DNA of 64,000 nt from Candidatus Kapaibacterium sp. (GCA_938084565.1 CALKEU010000011.1:1-64000); one strand, 5' to 3'. Shown: positions 33,022 to 43,377, counted from the first letter of the stretch. Made by a program: numbers and translations. Notes: generated by a model from the sequence alone, not told the origin.

Positions 33022-35235
33022 CTAAGGGCGGAGCACCAGTACTTTTGTCTGCGCTGTTTCCCCACTGGCTAGCGAGAGAGCAGAGATGACATAGACCCCT
33101 GCAGGGACTATTTCCCCGCGCTCATTCCGCCCGTCCCAGTAAGCGGTCCGACTCTGCGTCTGGAGGCGAGCCACCAGCAGTCCCTCGAGTGTTAGCACCT
33201 GTACGATACTCTGCTCTGCGAGTCCATCGATGGTCAGGACAGCATCGCGCTCGGGCACAAATGGCTGCGGCTGACACTGTAGCGTATAACGCGCCTGTGG
33301 TAGCCGTGCCGAGGTTGTCAGTACAGCTAGCCCTGCTCGAGTAGCAACCACAACCCGCCCTGTCTGATGTTCGATGGCCACAGAACGCACTTGATTGCTC
33401 GGCAACGGACTATTCTCCGCCGTTATGCGTATTAACACTGCTGTTGCTTCTGGGTTAACAACCCAGAGTCCGGCATCCGTGGCCAACCACTTGTTGTTGG
33501 AGACATCGACGGCAATCCCGTACACGGCCTGATCCCGTAAGAGGCTGACTGGACGCACCACCGGGGCTGCACCCATCAACACAGCGCTCGGGTTTAGAAC
33601 AACGGCAAGCCCACTGGGAGTTCCAACCCAGATCATGCCGTTGCGATCCACAGCGAGTGCGGAGACAACCGTGTTCGGCAGGCCATGGGAGCTCGTCAGC
33701 CGCCCCCATAGTTCAGAGGTTGTCCCGAGAGCTTCACGGAAAAAGAAGAGACCCTCGCCGACAAGGGAGCCAAACCACTTTGTACCCCATGGATCGATGA
33801 CCAGCGGGTAGTTCTGACGCTGGTTAGGCGGGAGGGCTGTCAAGAGAGAGCGGATCGCTCCATCGGAGGCGTTTCGCTGCACCAGAGCTCCCGTCACACA
33901 CCAGTGGCAGACCCCCCAGAGGGTACCTCCGCCATCGAAAGCCAGCTCTCCTATGGGCAGGAAGAGCGTATCGCTTGGTATGCCACGCAGCGGCGTCGTA
34001 CTCACATCGTAGCGTTCCAGTACGAATCCCGTATCGGCTGGCATAACTCGGAGAAAGCCCCGTCCCCAGCTGGCCAACCATGCTCCCGAGCCCGAGGGCG
34101 GAACAGCAACCCGATGGTACTCCGCAACCCCTAACTGCGGATACTGATCAATCGTGAAGGCATACCAGCGCCCGCGATAGAGGCAGGCAAATCCCTCCCC
34201 TGCGGTGCGATCGGTTGCACACCAGAGTATGCCAGCAGAATCAATCGCGCAGGAGAGCAGAAGGTTCGTATGAGGGGAGTTAGGACGCACATGGCTCCAC
34301 TGGCCACTGCGTTCATCCCAGTACCAGAGCCCATCCCGTGGGGCAGCCAGAGTAAGGCAGAGCGTACCGGCAACCACACCGCCCCAGAGCCCTGTAAGTG
34401 TCCTTACTGGCGTAGAAAGCTGCCGCTCGACAGGCAATAACTGCCAGAGTTCACCACTGGTGGCGACAAACAACCTCTCCCCAATGCAGGCAAGCCCGAT
34501 GACAGGCTGTTCGTACTGCCGCAGCAGTACAGCTATACCATCGGCATAGCGCCACACCTGATTTGCCGTCGCAATCACAAGACCTCCCCCGCTGACGCAG
34601 AGGGCACTGATGGGCGCATTCAGCACAGAGCGCCACAGTGACGGATCGCGTATGGCAGCCCTCTGGACCACTGCAAGCCCTACAGCGGTCCCGACCCAGA
34701 GGCTATCGTCCCAGAGTGCCAGTGCCGTGACCGCTGTTGCAGGAGGGAAAGCGCCGAGGCGATCCGTCCAGCTCTCAAGCGTCTGCGTGCGCAGATTGAC
34801 AACCACAATCCCGAAAGCCGTCCCCACATACGCCCGCTCCCCGGCCAGGGCTATGGCAGTGATGCGCTTGTCTGGAATCCCCGGTTGGTTCCGGATATCG
34901 AGCACATGCTCCCAGCGGGCAACCGTGCGCTGCTCCAGCGTCCCATCGAAGGCACCCGCCAGGACAAGGCCACTGCTGCTATCGGCAGCCACGGCAGTAA
35001 AGTCGTGCACGAGCAAACCCTCCGTCCGCCGGATCGTGTTGAGCTGTCCTGTGGTGGGTTCATAGGTGAAGAGCCCACCTCCTGTAGCCACCCAGAGCCG
35101 TTGGCCATCACTGGCGACGGCACGCACATCCACAAGTGAGCTATGGAGCTCCCACCGCTCGATACGGGGGACATCCTCAGCCACACCGAGAGCATACGCC
35201 CACAGCAGAGCCAGCACCCTGGCCGCCGATCTCAT
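33022..35235 (-). CDS. Secreted beta-propeller protein with T9SS/FlgD-like tail
   Basis: The 737-residue protein has a signal peptide ([20 protein letters not shown]). Repeated units of the two-component-regulator propeller type follow, for example RLWVATGGGLFTYEP, SLWVGTAVGLAVV, MIWVGTPSGLAVV and KWLATDAGLWVV, suggesting one or two seven-bladed propellers. The C-terminus (GRNERGEIVPAGVYVISALS) is a FlgD-like/T9SS sorting domain. There is no kinase domain, so it is a stand-alone secreted propeller. Its ATG overlaps the ribH stop by one base (TAATG). Confidence 0.82.
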   Translation of the reverse strand: MRSAARVLALLWAYALGVAEDVPRIERWELHSSLVDVRAVASDGQRLWVATGGGLFTYEPTTGQLNTIRRTEGLLVHDFTAVAADSSSGLVLAGAFDGTLEQRTVARWEHVLDIRNQPGIPDKRITAIALAGERAYVGTAFGIVVVNLRTQTLESWTDRLGAFPPATAVTALALWDDSLWVGTAVGLAVVQRAAIRDPSLWRSVLNAPISALCVSGGGLVIATANQVWRYADGIAVLLRQYEQPVIGLACIGERLFVATSGELWQLLPVERQLSTPVRTLTGLWGGVVAGTLCLTLAAPRDGLWYWDERSGQWSHVRPNSPHTNLLLSCAIDSAGILWCATDRTAGEGFACLYRGRWYAFTIDQYPQLGVAEYHRVAVPPSGSGAWLASWGRGFLRVMPADTGFVLERYDVSTTPLRGIPSDTLFLPIGELAFDGGGTLWGVCHWCVTGALVQRNASDGAIRSLLTALPPNQRQNYPLVIDPWGTKWFGSLVGEGLFFFREALGTTSELWGRLTSSHGLPNTVVSALAVDRNGMIWVGTPSGLAVVLNPSAVLMGAAPVVRPVSLLRDQAVYGIAVDVSNNKWLATDAGLWVVNPEATAVLIRITAENSPLPSNQVRSVAIEHQTGRVVVATRAGLAVLTTSARLPQARYTLQCQPQPFVPERDAVLTIDGLAEQSIVQVLTLEGLLVARLQTQSRTAYWDGRNERGEIVPAGVYVISALSLASGETAQTKVLVLRP

Positions 35236-35702
35236 TACCGTAACCGTCTGAGGGCATCCACCATCTCGAGTGCTGCCAGCGCTGCCTCTGCCCCCTTGTT
35301 GCCATATTTGCCCCCAGCTCGCTCCAGCGCCTGCTCGAGCGTCTCGGTTGTCAATACCCCGAAGATGCAGGGGAGGCCTGTCTGGAGTGCTACCTGTCCC
35401 AGACCCGCAGCCACTTGCCCGGCTATGTACTCGAAGTGCGGCGTCTCCCCTCGGATGAGCGCCCCAAGGGCAACAATGGCATCGTAGCTGCCGCTGCGAG
35501 CCAACTTCTGCGCCACGAGGGGAAGTTCGAAGCTGCCTGGACACCAGACCACCGTGATGCCCTCCTCAGCCACCCCGTGACGCCGCAATGCATCGAGTGC
35601 CCCTGCAAGAAGGGATTCCGTCACAAGCCGATTCCACCGGGCTACCACCAGCGCCACCCGTACATCCCGTCCGCTGAGCTGCCCTTCGACGACCTGCACC
35701 AT
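35235..35702 (-). CDS. ribH: 6,7-dimethyl-8-ribityllumazine synthase
   Basis: RibH makes the lumazine precursor of riboflavin. The 155-residue protein has [20 protein letters not shown] and [20 protein letters not shown] with the catalytic His, then [20 protein letters not shown]. The ATG at 35702 fits the family; 35726 adds eight extra residues. It lies 14 bp after guaA and overlaps the following propeller gene by one base. No FMN riboswitch is visible. Confidence 0.97.
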   Translation of the reverse strand: MVQVVEGQLSGRDVRVALVVARWNRLVTESLLAGALDALRRHGVAEEGITVVWCPGSFELPLVAQKLARSGSYDAIVALGALIRGETPHFEYIAGQVAAGLGQVALQTGLPCIFGVLTTETLEQALERAGGKYGNKGAEAALAALEMVDALRRLR

Positions 35703-35716
35703 TGCCGATGCCTCCC

Positions 35717-37258
35717 CTACTCCCACTCAATCGTTGCCGGCGGCTTACTCGAGATATCGTACACGACGCGGTTAATCCCCCGGACTTCGCGGATGATACG
35801 GTCGGCAATACGGCCCAGCACCTCATGCGGCAGTCGTGCCCAATCGGCCGTCATTCCATCGACACTGGTAACCACGCGCAGCGCGCAGACATGCTCATAC
35901 GTCCGCTCATCTCCCATGACACCCACACTCCGGACCGGCAACAGCACAGCGAAGGCTTGCCAGACCGTATCAGAGAGCTGGGCCCGATCGAGCTCCTCTT
36001 GCACAATAGCATCAGCACGCCGGAGCAAGGCCAGGCGCTCCGGTGTGACCTCGCCCAGAATCCGAATCGCTAGCCCTGGACCCGGAAAGGGATGCCGCTG
36101 CAGGAACCATTCCGGTATCCCGAGCAGACGGCCGACGGACCGTACCTCATCCTTGAAGAGCTCCCGCAACGGCTCCAAAAGGCGCAGCTGCATCCGCTCG
36201 GGTAATCCCCCGACGTTGTGGTGCGACTTGATAGTGGCCGATGGGCCGCGAACAGAGACCGACTCAATCACGTCCGGATACAGCGTCCCCTGCGCAAGCC
36301 ACCGGGCGTCGGGGAAGCGACGCGCCTCCCGCTCGAAGAGCTCGATGAAGGTGTGTCCGATAATACGCCGCTTCTGCTCCGGATCGGTCACCCCGCGGAG
36401 CCGGCTCAAGAAGAGCTCAGAGCCATCCACTACGGTCAAAGGGATAGCAAAGTGCTGCTGGAAGAGGCGCACGATGGTCTGGCTCTCCCCCTCGCGCATG
36501 AGGCCGGTGTCGACATGGATACAATGCAGCTGCTCCCCGATGGCGCGATGGACCAAGACAGCCGTGACGGTCGAATCGACCCCGCCACTGAGGGCACACA
36601 AGACCCCATCACTGCCAACCTGCCGGCGGATATCGGCGACCGTAGCCTCGATGAAGGCCTCGGGTGTCCATTCTGTATGGCAACCGCAAATGCGGCGGGC
36701 GAAGTTGCTCAGTATCTGTCGCCCATGCACTGTATGTTCAACCTCGGGATGAAACTGCACCCCCCAGAGCCGGCGCTCGCAATGGCGCACAGCCGCAATG
36801 GGGCAATCAGGCGTTGAGGCGATGCACTCAAATCCCTCCGGGAGCCGATGTACGGCATCGCCATGACTCATCCATACCGTCGTCGGGCTCGGAACCCCAG
36901 CGAAAAGATCCGTATGGTCCGCAATTGTCAATTCGGCTCGCCCATACTCCCGCCGCTGCGCCGAGACCACCTCACCCCCGAAATGGACGCTCAACAGCTG
37001 GAGCCCATAGCAGATGCCCAAGATTGGAATGCCCAGCTCGAAGAGGCCCGGATCGGGCCAAGGAGCGCCCGGCTCGCTGACACTGGCCGGCCCCCCGGAG
37101 AGCACAATACCCTGCGGCGCCAACTCCCGCACCCGTGCAGCCGAGAGCCAGTAAGGGTGAATCTCAGCGTAGACACCACTTTCGCGCAGCCGGCGTGCAA
37201 TCAGCTGCGTGTACTGGGAACCAAAATCCAGCACGAGGATGCGCTCCCGATGCTCCAT
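35717..37258 (-). CDS. guaA: GMP synthase (glutamine-hydrolysing)
   Basis: GuaA converts XMP to GMP. The 513-residue protein has the class I amidotransferase domain ([11 protein letters not shown] with the nucleophile Cys; QFHPEVEHT with the His), the ATP-pyrophosphatase loop [14 protein letters not shown] and the C-terminal dimerisation domain ([17 protein letters not shown]). The ATG at 37258 ([18 protein letters not shown]) is the family start. A TAACTTTG element lies 29 nt upstream, inside the end of the helicase gene. Confidence 0.98.
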   Translation of the reverse strand: MEHRERILVLDFGSQYTQLIARRLRESGVYAEIHPYWLSAARVRELAPQGIVLSGGPASVSEPGAPWPDPGLFELGIPILGICYGLQLLSVHFGGEVVSAQRREYGRAELTIADHTDLFAGVPSPTTVWMSHGDAVHRLPEGFECIASTPDCPIAAVRHCERRLWGVQFHPEVEHTVHGRQILSNFARRICGCHTEWTPEAFIEATVADIRRQVGSDGVLCALSGGVDSTVTAVLVHRAIGEQLHCIHVDTGLMREGESQTIVRLFQQHFAIPLTVVDGSELFLSRLRGVTDPEQKRRIIGHTFIELFEREARRFPDARWLAQGTLYPDVIESVSVRGPSATIKSHHNVGGLPERMQLRLLEPLRELFKDEVRSVGRLLGIPEWFLQRHPFPGPGLAIRILGEVTPERLALLRRADAIVQEELDRAQLSDTVWQAFAVLLPVRSVGVMGDERTYEHVCALRVVTSVDGMTADWARLPHEVLGRIADRIIREVRGINRVVYDISSKPPATIEWE

Positions 37259-37287
37259 GGCTACCTGTGTCCGTCGGCCGGAGGACA

Positions 37288-37295
37288 CAAAGTTA
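37288..37295 (-). promoter_or_regulatory. TAnnTTTG -7 element for guaA
   Basis: TAACTTTG on the minus strand overlapping the stop of the upstream nuclease-helicase gene, 29 nt before the guaA ATG. It would allow guaA-ribH expression independent of the helicase. Confidence 0.55.
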
Positions 37296-40200
37296 CGGCG
37301 ATAGCATGCTCCCCACCGGTAAGAGCGGGCCGAGAGCATCGACCGAGAGGAGCTCACCGCGGTCGACCACAAAAGCAAGCAGCCGCCGGTAGAGCGGACT
37401 ATGGTGCACAATAGCCGCACTCCCCACCAACACTAACTGCTGCCGAGCGCGAGTGAGCATGACATTGAGCCGGCGGTCCACCACCGTCCCATCGGGCAGC
37501 TGCTGCAGTGAATGTAGCAGAGCAAGCTCCCACGGATGGTTGACCGCCAGTGAGATCACAATGCTTTCCCGCTCGCTGCCTTGAAAACGCTCAACCGTAT
37601 CGACGGTCACAGACCGACGCAGCTCCTCCGGCAGCTGCTGCCGAATAACGGAAGCCTGCCGCCGGTAGAAGACAATTGCTCCAACACCCTGCGCCATCTG
37701 CTCTGGCCCCCAAAGACGCGCAAGCGCAGCTATCAGCTGTGCAACGAGCCAGGCCTCGCCTCGGTTATACTGATATGCACCCTGCTCGGCCGGGCAATCG
37801 ATGAAGAGGAGACGACGCTTGCTCAGTAGCTCCTCCAGCGGTGTCGAAGGCTGCCTCGGAAACTCTATCCTCTCCCGTCGCTGATGGGCGCTGCCAGCAC
37901 TCTGGAGCTTCCCCCTGTAAAAGGCATGGCTGGGAAAGAGTTGCAGCAGCTCGTGCATGCGTGCCTGACGCTGGAGCATGCCATAAGCATGGTCCCAGCC
38001 GTTCTGGATACATTGGCGCAGGAGACGCTCGAAGAGCGAGTCAGCAAAGCTGACGAAGCCAATCCGCCGCAACTCCTCCTGCTGTACCCGGGCCTGCTCC
38101 GACGGCTGAATAACGACGGCAGGTAACTGGCGCTCATCTCCAATGAGGATTGCCCGTTCTGCCCAACAGAGAAGCCCCACCAATTGGGCCTCCAGGACCT
38201 GAGAGGCTTCATCGACGATAAGCGTTGTGAAACGCTTGAGCAGCTTCAGCTCCGGATTGAGCAATGCAGAAGCTACCGTGCCCACAACGATCCGACAGGC
38301 TGCAAATGACGATCGCACAGCAGGCCACGGCATGCGTTCGGCAGCGTAAGCAAGTCCCGCTTCAGGATAAGCGGTGCTCTCCCTTGGACCCAAACGGAGA
38401 AACGGCAGAGCAGCTGTACGGAGGATGCGACAGATCTCATCCACGGCTCGATTAGTCGGGGCAACAAGCAGCACCTGCTCCTCTGGCTGGCGCATGAGAA
38501 GCTCAACGAGGGTGCGCAGCACTATACTGGTCTTGCCCGTACCGGGTGGCCCTTGTACGAGCAGGTAATCAGCCGCCGCAAGCGCCTTCGCAATCACCTC
38601 GCGCTGCTCGGGTGCTAAGTCTGCCGGTATTTCTGCCCCATGCCATGGCTGCTGTCGTGGTGGTAGCAGCCCCAAGAGGCGCCGACGTCGCTCCGGTGGA
38701 GCGTGCAAGAAATCCCACAGGGCAGTCCACTGGGCTTCGAGGAGACGATCGCTCATATCAGGTTGCAGCGCCCACCGGTCCCACCGCTCACACCATCGGG
38801 CTTCAACATACTTGTTGCGAAGGCTTACCCAGAGCTCCCTCTCCTCGAGCGAGCGGAGCACTCCCTTCAGCACCGGTGCAGCACCGCGCCTGACTGATGT
38901 CCTCTCGGGGAAGAGAAGCACGGGGTCACCCGGGCGGAGCGCCGTCAGCAGAGCTGTCTGCGCCCTTCGGCGGAAGCATAGGTGCAGCCGCTGCCAATCG
39001 CTGGCCTCCGTATCGAGCTCGAGCTCATTCAGCCCCTGACTATCCTCCTCAGCAAGGGAAGGGGTTTCTGCTCTGCCCCACTGCCGCCACTGAGCCCACT
39101 GCTCGCGCAGCACGAACCGGAGGAGCTCCTCAACGTAGGCTCGCTCCTCTTCGCCGCAGCTCTCGTACGCTGCAGCCAATTCCTGCCCACCGGGGACAGA
39201 GGCCGATGCGGCTAGAATTTCGGCCAGCGACACGGCTCCCGTCATCAGCTGCCATTCCGCCCGCACACGGCGGTTCCGAAGCTGGAGAACCGCCTGCAGC
39301 TCCTCTTCTGTGGGGTGCAGCTCGCGGAGCGGGTAGTGCTGATCACGGCAGTAAAAGAGCCAACACCGACGCGCCCGCCGTCCCAGCGTTGCTCGCAGCA
39401 GCAGATCATAACAGACCACCTGCATCCGATGCTCCGTCCAGGCAGCCTGTTGGGGAACTGCCCCAGCCTTAAGCTCCACGATGCTCTCCGGTTCCCCTAC
39501 ATGGTCGAGCACGAGCACATCCAAACGCCCCTGCAGACCGTAGCGCGGGGCAACAAAAGCCGGCTCCACCAGGAAGGGACTTCGACGGATACGGGCGGCA
39601 ATGCGCCGCAAGAGCGGCAGATGAGTAGAGCACAGCTCCTCGAGCGCCTCTAGCCCACCTGTGAGCCTCTCGAAGGCAAGCGCACTCATTGGGCGCTCAA
39701 CTAGTGCACGGCGGAAGCAGTCGTCCGGGCGGATCTGCTGTTGGAGCAGCACCTGGTCAAAGCAGAAATTGAGCAGCCATCCGGCAAAGGCCTCGGGAGT
39801 GAAGGCCTTCCGAGTTAGCCAGCGCACTACCCACGCCCATTCAGGCTCCCGACACAGAGCGGCAACTTCGGTGACATCCATGAGGCGATCCGGTTCAACA
39901 ATGACGAGCGCCCTCTCCCCTGCTGCCCAGTAACCCGTGCGGCGCAGAGCTCGTGCACCGAGCACGCCGACGGTTGCTCCAGGCCAGAGGTGCTGGGCCA
40001 GTTCAGTCCAGGGTGGGAAGAGCAGCACGGTCACCCGTTCCCCCGAAGGTGCCCATCCGATCAGCCGCGGCACTCGCTGAGAGGGCTCCTCGCACTGGTG
40101 CACCGTGAGCCGCAGCTCCTTCCCTGCATCGAAGGCGCACACAGGGAAGAGCTCTCCCTGGAGGCACTCCGGGGGAATTTCCCCCGTAAGAGCGGCTATC

Positions 40201-40505
40201 CAAGCTGCCAGCGTTGAGCGAACTCGAGAGAGCAGCTCTTCCCCGGGGGCCTCCGAGCTGCCGGACGCAGCATGCATCCAACGCACTGCAGCGGAGAGAG
40301 CTTCTGCAATATGCGGCGGCACCCCTGCCCGTGCCCCTACCAAGTGGAGCTGAGCAGCCGGAGATAGCTCCGCCCTCACCCCATGGTGCGCCCCCTCTAC
40401 CCGCACAACTTCCCAGAGCAGCTCCCAGAAGAGCTCCAACTGCCCCAACGGAGTCAGCCGCACACTCTCACAGAGTCGCTCGTACCAGCCCCTCACGGCA
40501 GACAC
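37293..40505 (-). CDS. Dna2-like nuclease/superfamily 1 helicase
   Basis: A 1070-residue protein. Near residues 320-370 is a PD-(D/E)XK nuclease core (GRLDVLVLD, then IVELKAG and MQVVCYDLLL). From about 640 follows an SF1B (Upf1/Dna2-like) helicase: LVQGPPGTGKTSIVL (Walker A), TLIVDEASQVLEAQ (motif II), VDTVERFQGSERESIVISLA and LNVMLTRARQQLVLVG. The clustered Cys of the Dna2 iron-sulfur site are not evident. The likely role is end processing or resolution of flapped DNA. The GTG at 40505 overlaps recJ; a GTG at 40496 (GTGA with the recJ stop) is equally possible. Confidence 0.88.
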   Translation of the reverse strand: MSAVRGWYERLCESVRLTPLGQLELFWELLWEVVRVEGAHHGVRAELSPAAQLHLVGARAGVPPHIAEALSAAVRWMHAASGSSEAPGEELLSRVRSTLAAWIAALTGEIPPECLQGELFPVCAFDAGKELRLTVHQCEEPSQRVPRLIGWAPSGERVTVLLFPPWTELAQHLWPGATVGVLGARALRRTGYWAAGERALVIVEPDRLMDVTEVAALCREPEWAWVVRWLTRKAFTPEAFAGWLLNFCFDQVLLQQQIRPDDCFRRALVERPMSALAFERLTGGLEALEELCSTHLPLLRRIAARIRRSPFLVEPAFVAPRYGLQGRLDVLVLDHVGEPESIVELKAGAVPQQAAWTEHRMQVVCYDLLLRATLGRRARRCWLFYCRDQHYPLRELHPTEEELQAVLQLRNRRVRAEWQLMTGAVSLAEILAASASVPGGQELAAAYESCGEEERAYVEELLRFVLREQWAQWRQWGRAETPSLAEEDSQGLNELELDTEASDWQRLHLCFRRRAQTALLTALRPGDPVLLFPERTSVRRGAAPVLKGVLRSLEERELWVSLRNKYVEARWCERWDRWALQPDMSDRLLEAQWTALWDFLHAPPERRRRLLGLLPPRQQPWHGAEIPADLAPEQREVIAKALAAADYLLVQGPPGTGKTSIVLRTLVELLMRQPEEQVLLVAPTNRAVDEICRILRTAALPFLRLGPRESTAYPEAGLAYAAERMPWPAVRSSFAACRIVVGTVASALLNPELKLLKRFTTLIVDEASQVLEAQLVGLLCWAERAILIGDERQLPAVVIQPSEQARVQQEELRRIGFVSFADSLFERLLRQCIQNGWDHAYGMLQRQARMHELLQLFPSHAFYRGKLQSAGSAHQRRERIEFPRQPSTPLEELLSKRRLLFIDCPAEQGAYQYNRGEAWLVAQLIAALARLWGPEQMAQGVGAIVFYRRQASVIRQQLPEELRRSVTVDTVERFQGSERESIVISLAVNHPWELALLHSLQQLPDGTVVDRRLNVMLTRARQQLVLVGSAAIVHHSPLYRRLLAFVVDRGELLSVDALGPLLPVGSMLSP

Positions 40506-42202
40506 GCTTGCTCGCCCTCCCAGCAGAAATCCTGAACCCGTACCAACGGCATCCCAGCAGCCTGCTCGGAGCCTCCCTGCTCCTCGAGCGTATAGAGGAT
40601 GCTGAGCCCACGGCGCTCGGGCAGCAGCTCCAGGAGCCGCGGTTCAACTACCCCGTGGAGCCACACTCCATGCTGCTCCAGACGGCACTGCCCATTGGAT
40701 CCCGCACGAAGACGGTGAACCCGCACATGGTGCGCCAGAAACACAGGACGGAAATTGTCGTACCCAAACGGCGCCAACCGACGGAGAGCAAGCAGAAAGC
40801 GCGGCGTAATCTCGCTAAAATTCACCACCGCGTCCACCCGCAGTTCTGGTTTCTCCGCCGGATGGAGCTCTCGATGGCGTGCAAACTGCTCGACAGCCTG
40901 ACGAAATTCTTCGAGCTGCTCCGGACGCAGCGCAACCCCGGCAGCGAACGGATGTCCCCCGTACTCGTATACATACGGAGCACATGCGCTCAAAAGCTGC
41001 AGGAGGTCGACTGCACCCCCACTACGGGCCGAGCCTTTCAAGATACCCCCAATGCGCGTCAAGAGTATGACCGGCACCTGGAAGCGCTCCCCCAGGCGCG
41101 TTGCCACTACCCCCAAGACCCCAGGATGCCACAGTGGGTTGAAGAGCACCACCGAGCGGTACCCACGCCGGCTAAGTAGTTCCTCGGCCTGCTCGAGAGC
41201 CTCGCTGTAGACCTGCTCGGCAATTGTGCGTCGGCGAAAGTTCTCACACTCGAGCTCCTGCGCAATCCGAAAAGCAATTCCCTCCTCGGTCTGCAACAGC
41301 ATCTCCACAGCGCGCCGAGCATCCCCGAGCCGCCCTGCAGCATTGATGCGAGGCGCCAATGTGAAGATAATGCTGGCTGCCGACACCTGCTCGGCCGCCA
41401 TGCCAACACACTGGAGTAAACCCCGAATGCCCGCCCGTGGATGCTTCTGCAAACGGCGCAATCCAAGCGCCGTCAAGACCCGATTTTCTCCCACGAGCGG
41501 AACCAGATCAGCTACCGTCGCCAGGGCCACCAAGTCCAGGTACTCCAAGGCCTGCTCTGGCTTCCCCCAGCGCTCAGCCAACGCTGCAATCAGTTTGAAG
41601 ACAACTCCGCAGGCAGCCAGGAAGGGGAAGGGATAGCCACTCTGAGGCAGCCGAGGATTTAAAAGCGCCGGTGTTGGTGGGGGGAGATCCATGAGCTCGT
41701 GGTGGTCGCAGACAATAACCTCAATCCCGTACGAGCGCGCCCGAGCTATAGCATCGGCCGAATTCGTGCCACAATCAACCGTCACAAGTACCCGAGCTCC
41801 GGCCTCCCGCGCTCGCTCAACGCTTGCTAGCGTCAACCCATATCCTTCCTGAAATCGATCCGGCACAGCATACCCAACCGGCACCCCCCATTGGCGGAGG
41901 AAGTCCACCAGTGCCGCCGTGCTGGTTGTGCCGTCGACATCGTAGTCGCCATGTACCCAGACCACCTCTTGCTGCTTTCGGGCGTGCTCGAGCAGGGCCA
42001 CAGCAGCTTCCATACCAGCAAAATGCCACGGCGCATATAACTGCTCGGCACTAGGCTGCAGAAAGCGTTCCGCCGTCTCCGGTGTCCGAATCCCTCGGAC
42101 AGCAAGCACTGTGGCAATGCCTCGGGGGAGGCCGCAGCACTGCACGAGCTGGAGTATCTCTTGCTCCGAAGCACTTCCACGCCACCTCCAACGGTACCTC
42201 AC
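40493..42202 (-). CDS. recJ: Single-stranded-DNA 5'-3' exonuclease RecJ
   Basis: A 569-residue DHH-family nuclease. It has VWVHGDYDVDGTTSTAALV (motif I), VTVDCGTNSADAI, VIVCDHHELMD (DHH), then GAGISQ-like DHHA1 features (APRINAAGRLGDARRAVEML, GGHPFAAGVALRPEQ) and a C-terminal OB region. It degrades single-stranded DNA 5'-3' in recombination and mismatch repair. The start is a GTG at 42202, about 31 nt after a TAGCTTTG element. It is co-transcribed with the Dna2-like gene, giving two end-processing nucleases in one operon. Confidence 0.96.
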   Translation of the reverse strand: MRYRWRWRGSASEQEILQLVQCCGLPRGIATVLAVRGIRTPETAERFLQPSAEQLYAPWHFAGMEAAVALLEHARKQQEVVWVHGDYDVDGTTSTAALVDFLRQWGVPVGYAVPDRFQEGYGLTLASVERAREAGARVLVTVDCGTNSADAIARARSYGIEVIVCDHHELMDLPPPTPALLNPRLPQSGYPFPFLAACGVVFKLIAALAERWGKPEQALEYLDLVALATVADLVPLVGENRVLTALGLRRLQKHPRAGIRGLLQCVGMAAEQVSAASIIFTLAPRINAAGRLGDARRAVEMLLQTEEGIAFRIAQELECENFRRRTIAEQVYSEALEQAEELLSRRGYRSVVLFNPLWHPGVLGVVATRLGERFQVPVILLTRIGGILKGSARSGGAVDLLQLLSACAPYVYEYGGHPFAAGVALRPEQLEEFRQAVEQFARHRELHPAEKPELRVDAVVNFSEITPRFLLALRRLAPFGYDNFRPVFLAHHVRVHRLRAGSNGQCRLEQHGVWLHGVVEPRLLELLPERRGLSILYTLEEQGGSEQAAGMPLVRVQDFCWEGEQACLP

Positions 42203-42233
42203 CGCTTGCCTCTCTGCGCGTACGACAGGCCCT

Positions 42234-42241
42234 CAAAGCTA
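42234..42241 (-). promoter_or_regulatory. TAnnTTTG -7 element for recJ
   Basis: TAGCTTTG on the minus strand, 31 nt before the GTG start, divergent from the element at 42288. Confidence 0.5.
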
Positions 42242-42287
42242 GAAAGCATCGCCTGAGCCGTTGCTGAACGGAGAAGAGCAAAGTCTC

Positions 42288-42295
42288 TATCTTTG
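42288..42295 (+). promoter_or_regulatory. TAnnTTTG -7 element for the HutG-like gene
   Basis: TATCTTTG, 37 nt before the ATG at 42333. A TTG at 42261-42263 is 24 nt upstream, a loose match to a -33 box. Confidence 0.55.
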
Positions 42296-42332
42296 CAGCA
42301 GGCAGCATCCTTACGACGCATAGCAGCAACCT

Positions 42333-43322
42333 ATGGTGTTTCTCCCGCCCGATCTCCGACTCCGTCCCCCTGATCCTGCCCTTCTCTTCCGCCGAGGCGA
42401 ACCCGACGACCCACGGCTGGGGGAGAGCTTCTCTCTTGGCCACATACCCGAAGGGCGCATCCCGGATGTTGTCATCGTAGGGGTCCCGCAAGACCTGGGA
42501 GTTCGGCACAACAACGGACGCCCCGGAGCTGCAGAAGCCCCGACAGCCATACGTGCTGCGCTCTACCGTCTGACGCCCGAGACCTGGACCCGACATAGCC
42601 TCGAGCAGCTCTGTATCGTTGACCTTGGCGATCTTATCGTCGACGGAGTGGACATACAGGCTATGCACGCCCTCCAGGAGCGCTGTGTTGCAGCGCTCCT
42701 TGAGGCTGGCACCTGCGCCATCGTGCTCGGCGGTGGGCATGATATTGCCTATCCTAACGCCGCAGCCCTCTTTCAGCAGGGCGAGTGTGGGATTCTCGTC
42801 TTCGACGCCCATCCCGACGTCCGTCCCCGCCGGAACAATCTCCCACACTCGGGCTCGGCCTTCCGGCAGCTCCTCGAGGAACGGAACTTCCCCGCCCACC
42901 GGCTTGCTTACATCGGCTTGCAGCCCTTCGTGGTCGCCCGTGTCCATCGCGAGTACCTGCAGTCCCGCGGTGTCCAGAGTTGCACCCTCGAGGAGGTACG
43001 CAAACGAGGTATCGACACAGTGCTGCCAGAGCTCTTTGCAGCCATCTCCGATAGGGGGCGTCTGCCCGTATACGTCTCCATTGATCTCGATGCGGTGCCT
43101 TCGGCCTTCGCCCCCGGGGTTAGTGCTCCAGCCACGGTCGGGCTCCTCCCGGAAGAGCTGCTCTGGGCGGCTAGCTTCTTAGGCGCCCGCCCGAACGTCC
43201 GTCTGCTCGACATTGCCGAACTCAATCCACGCTACGACCTCGACAACCGCACCGCCCGGCTGGCGGCATGGATCATCGCAACTTTCTTGGCTGGGATGAG
43301 CGAACGCCCTCTTCCCCAGTAG
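42333..43322 (+). CDS. Ureohydrolase, formimidoylglutamase (HutG)-like
   Basis: A 329-residue arginase-superfamily enzyme with intact metal motifs GGGHDIAYPN, FDAHPDVRPR and SIDLDAVPSAFAPGVSAP. The block NNLPHSGSAFRQLLEE and the N-terminal layout are nearer to formimidoylglutamase than to agmatinase or arginase. HutG would release formamide and glutamate at the end of histidine degradation. No other hut genes are in the window, so the substrate remains an inference. It has its own promoter motif and ends 55 bp before the peptide transporter cluster. Confidence 0.8.
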   Translation: MVFLPPDLRLRPPDPALLFRRGEPDDPRLGESFSLGHIPEGRIPDVVIVGVPQDLGVRHNNGRPGAAEAPTAIRAALYRLTPETWTRHSLEQLCIVDLGDLIVDGVDIQAMHALQERCVAALLEAGTCAIVLGGGHDIAYPNAAALFQQGECGILVFDAHPDVRPRRNNLPHSGSAFRQLLEERNFPAHRLAYIGLQPFVVARVHREYLQSRGVQSCTLEEVRKRGIDTVLPELFAAISDRGRLPVYVSIDLDAVPSAFAPGVSAPATVGLLPEELLWAASFLGARPNVRLLDIAELNPRYDLDNRTARLAAWIIATFLAGMSERPLPQ

Positions 43323-43377
43323 AAAGGCGCAGAAATCCTAATTTGCTATCCGTGCTCGAAGTGCCACCGCAAGCTGC

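Noticed and set aside
43341-43360. TAATTTG upstream of the peptide-transport cluster as a promoter
   Set aside because: One base is missing from the TAnnTTTG pattern, so it was left out of the promoter list.
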